Position numbers and translations under genes: made by a program
The notes under the pieces: generated by a model
Told to the model about the DNA's origin: nothing
What the model saw: only the letters and a program-made list of their open reading frames with translations
Database searches by the model: none
DNA from: Ciona intestinalis
Taxonomy: Eukaryota; Chordata; Ascidiacea; Phlebobranchia; Cionidae
Assembly: GCF_000224145.3 (NCBI RefSeq)
Contig: NC_020177.2
Span: forward strand, 4,437,713-4,501,712
Length of the DNA stretch: 64,000 nucleotides
Direction: 5' to 3'
Shown here: positions 63,727 through 64,000 of the stretch, piece by piece
How the letters are laid out: the number at the start of each line of letters is the position of its first letter
How positions within the stretch are numbered: the stretch's first letter is position 1

Positions 63727-63822
63727 ATGACGACGGAATGCAAAAAACGTGGAGTACTGCAGTGCCTTGCTCGCTTTTTGATCCCTTATCGCCACGTTGG
63801 TTTTAAATTTAATATGTAACAT
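63727..63822 (+). CDS. Possible short first exon, unknown product
   Basis: A strong acceptor-like tract (TCTGGTGTCTCTTTACAG) ends seven bases before an ATG whose frame stays open 31 codons (starting MTTECKKRGVLQCLARFLIP). A weak donor follows CACGTTG. The acceptor without an upstream exon would fit spliced-leader addition, which Ciona uses, but the evidence is thin. Confidence 0.25.
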
Positions 63823-64000
63823 TTAACTGTATATATATATTAGAAAAGGCAATGTTTTAATCCGTGGGACTGTTTGCGTGCTGGGTACTGTATGTGGAAA
63901 AACAAAAATGTCACACATACGACAATATTTTAAAATGTGTGCAAAAAATATTGGTTCATCGCTAAGCTCAAATACTCTTGCTTGAAAATGCTTCATTTAT

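Larger units (their letters stand above)
61732..64000. other. Upstream region of IFI44-like gene, mostly repeats
   Basis: The part next to 61732 should hold the IFI44-like promoter; I see no clear ISRE (GAAANNGAAA). 62000-62560 is moderately GC-rich without a coding frame. A MITE-like copy covers 62967-63155, and a SINE-like tail ends at about 63460 (TTCATTCATTCATTCATG). A possible short plus-strand exon begins at 63727. Confidence 0.45.

Overview
The window looks like nuclear DNA of an invertebrate chordate, most likely a tunicate of the Ciona type. It is AT-rich and dense in introns. Coding exons are mostly 60-240 bp and bounded by clean GT/AG sites. The predicted proteins align block by block with vertebrate USP32, TMEM266, MORC2, cyclophilin B, DNAJA2 and IFI44/IFI44L as I remember those families. 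No database search was possible. The exon models were assembled by hand from splice sites, reading-frame phase and recalled family sequence.

Layout from left to right. (1) About 43-13565, minus strand: usp32, 21 exons, continuing off the left edge. (2) 15449-23701, minus: a tmem266-type voltage-sensor protein. (3) 24412-25646, minus: an ER cyclophilin (ppib type) whose middle exons are missing at a 50-N assembly gap. (4) 26168-27331, plus: an intronless DNAJA2-like gene without the HPD motif. (5) 28293-38050, minus: a 15-exon single-pass receptor with fibronectin III / cytokine-receptor-like ectodomain. (6) 40355-49751, minus: morc2, 22 exons. (7) 52607-54277, plus: a single-exon transmembrane ZU5 protein, possibly with a first exon at 50402. 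(8) 54572-55881, minus: two orphan exons beside a second 50-N gap. (9) 56650-61731, minus: an IFI44-like GTPase. (10) 61732-64000: mostly repeats.

The genes do not form an operon or an obvious pathway; this is ordinary gene-dense chordate sequence. The main non-genic signal is a family of about 197-bp MITE-like elements with roughly 30-bp terminal inverted repeats (TATAGTAGGGTGGGGGAAGA...). There are 13 clear copies and several decayed ones. Twice, two copies sit in opposite orientation inside one intron (cytokine-receptor-like gene and IFI44-like gene), which should let the pre-mRNA fold into a long hairpin. A tRNA-derived SINE-like family, a short dispersed family, several minisatellites and an exact 151-bp tandem duplication make up most of the rest.

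The items most worth a second look are the HPD-less J-protein retrogene that keeps a CaaX box, the ZU5 protein with a membrane anchor but no UNC5 ectodomain or death domain, the receptor with a C-x-W cytokine-receptor signature but no WSXWS, and the gap in the cyclophilin gene.
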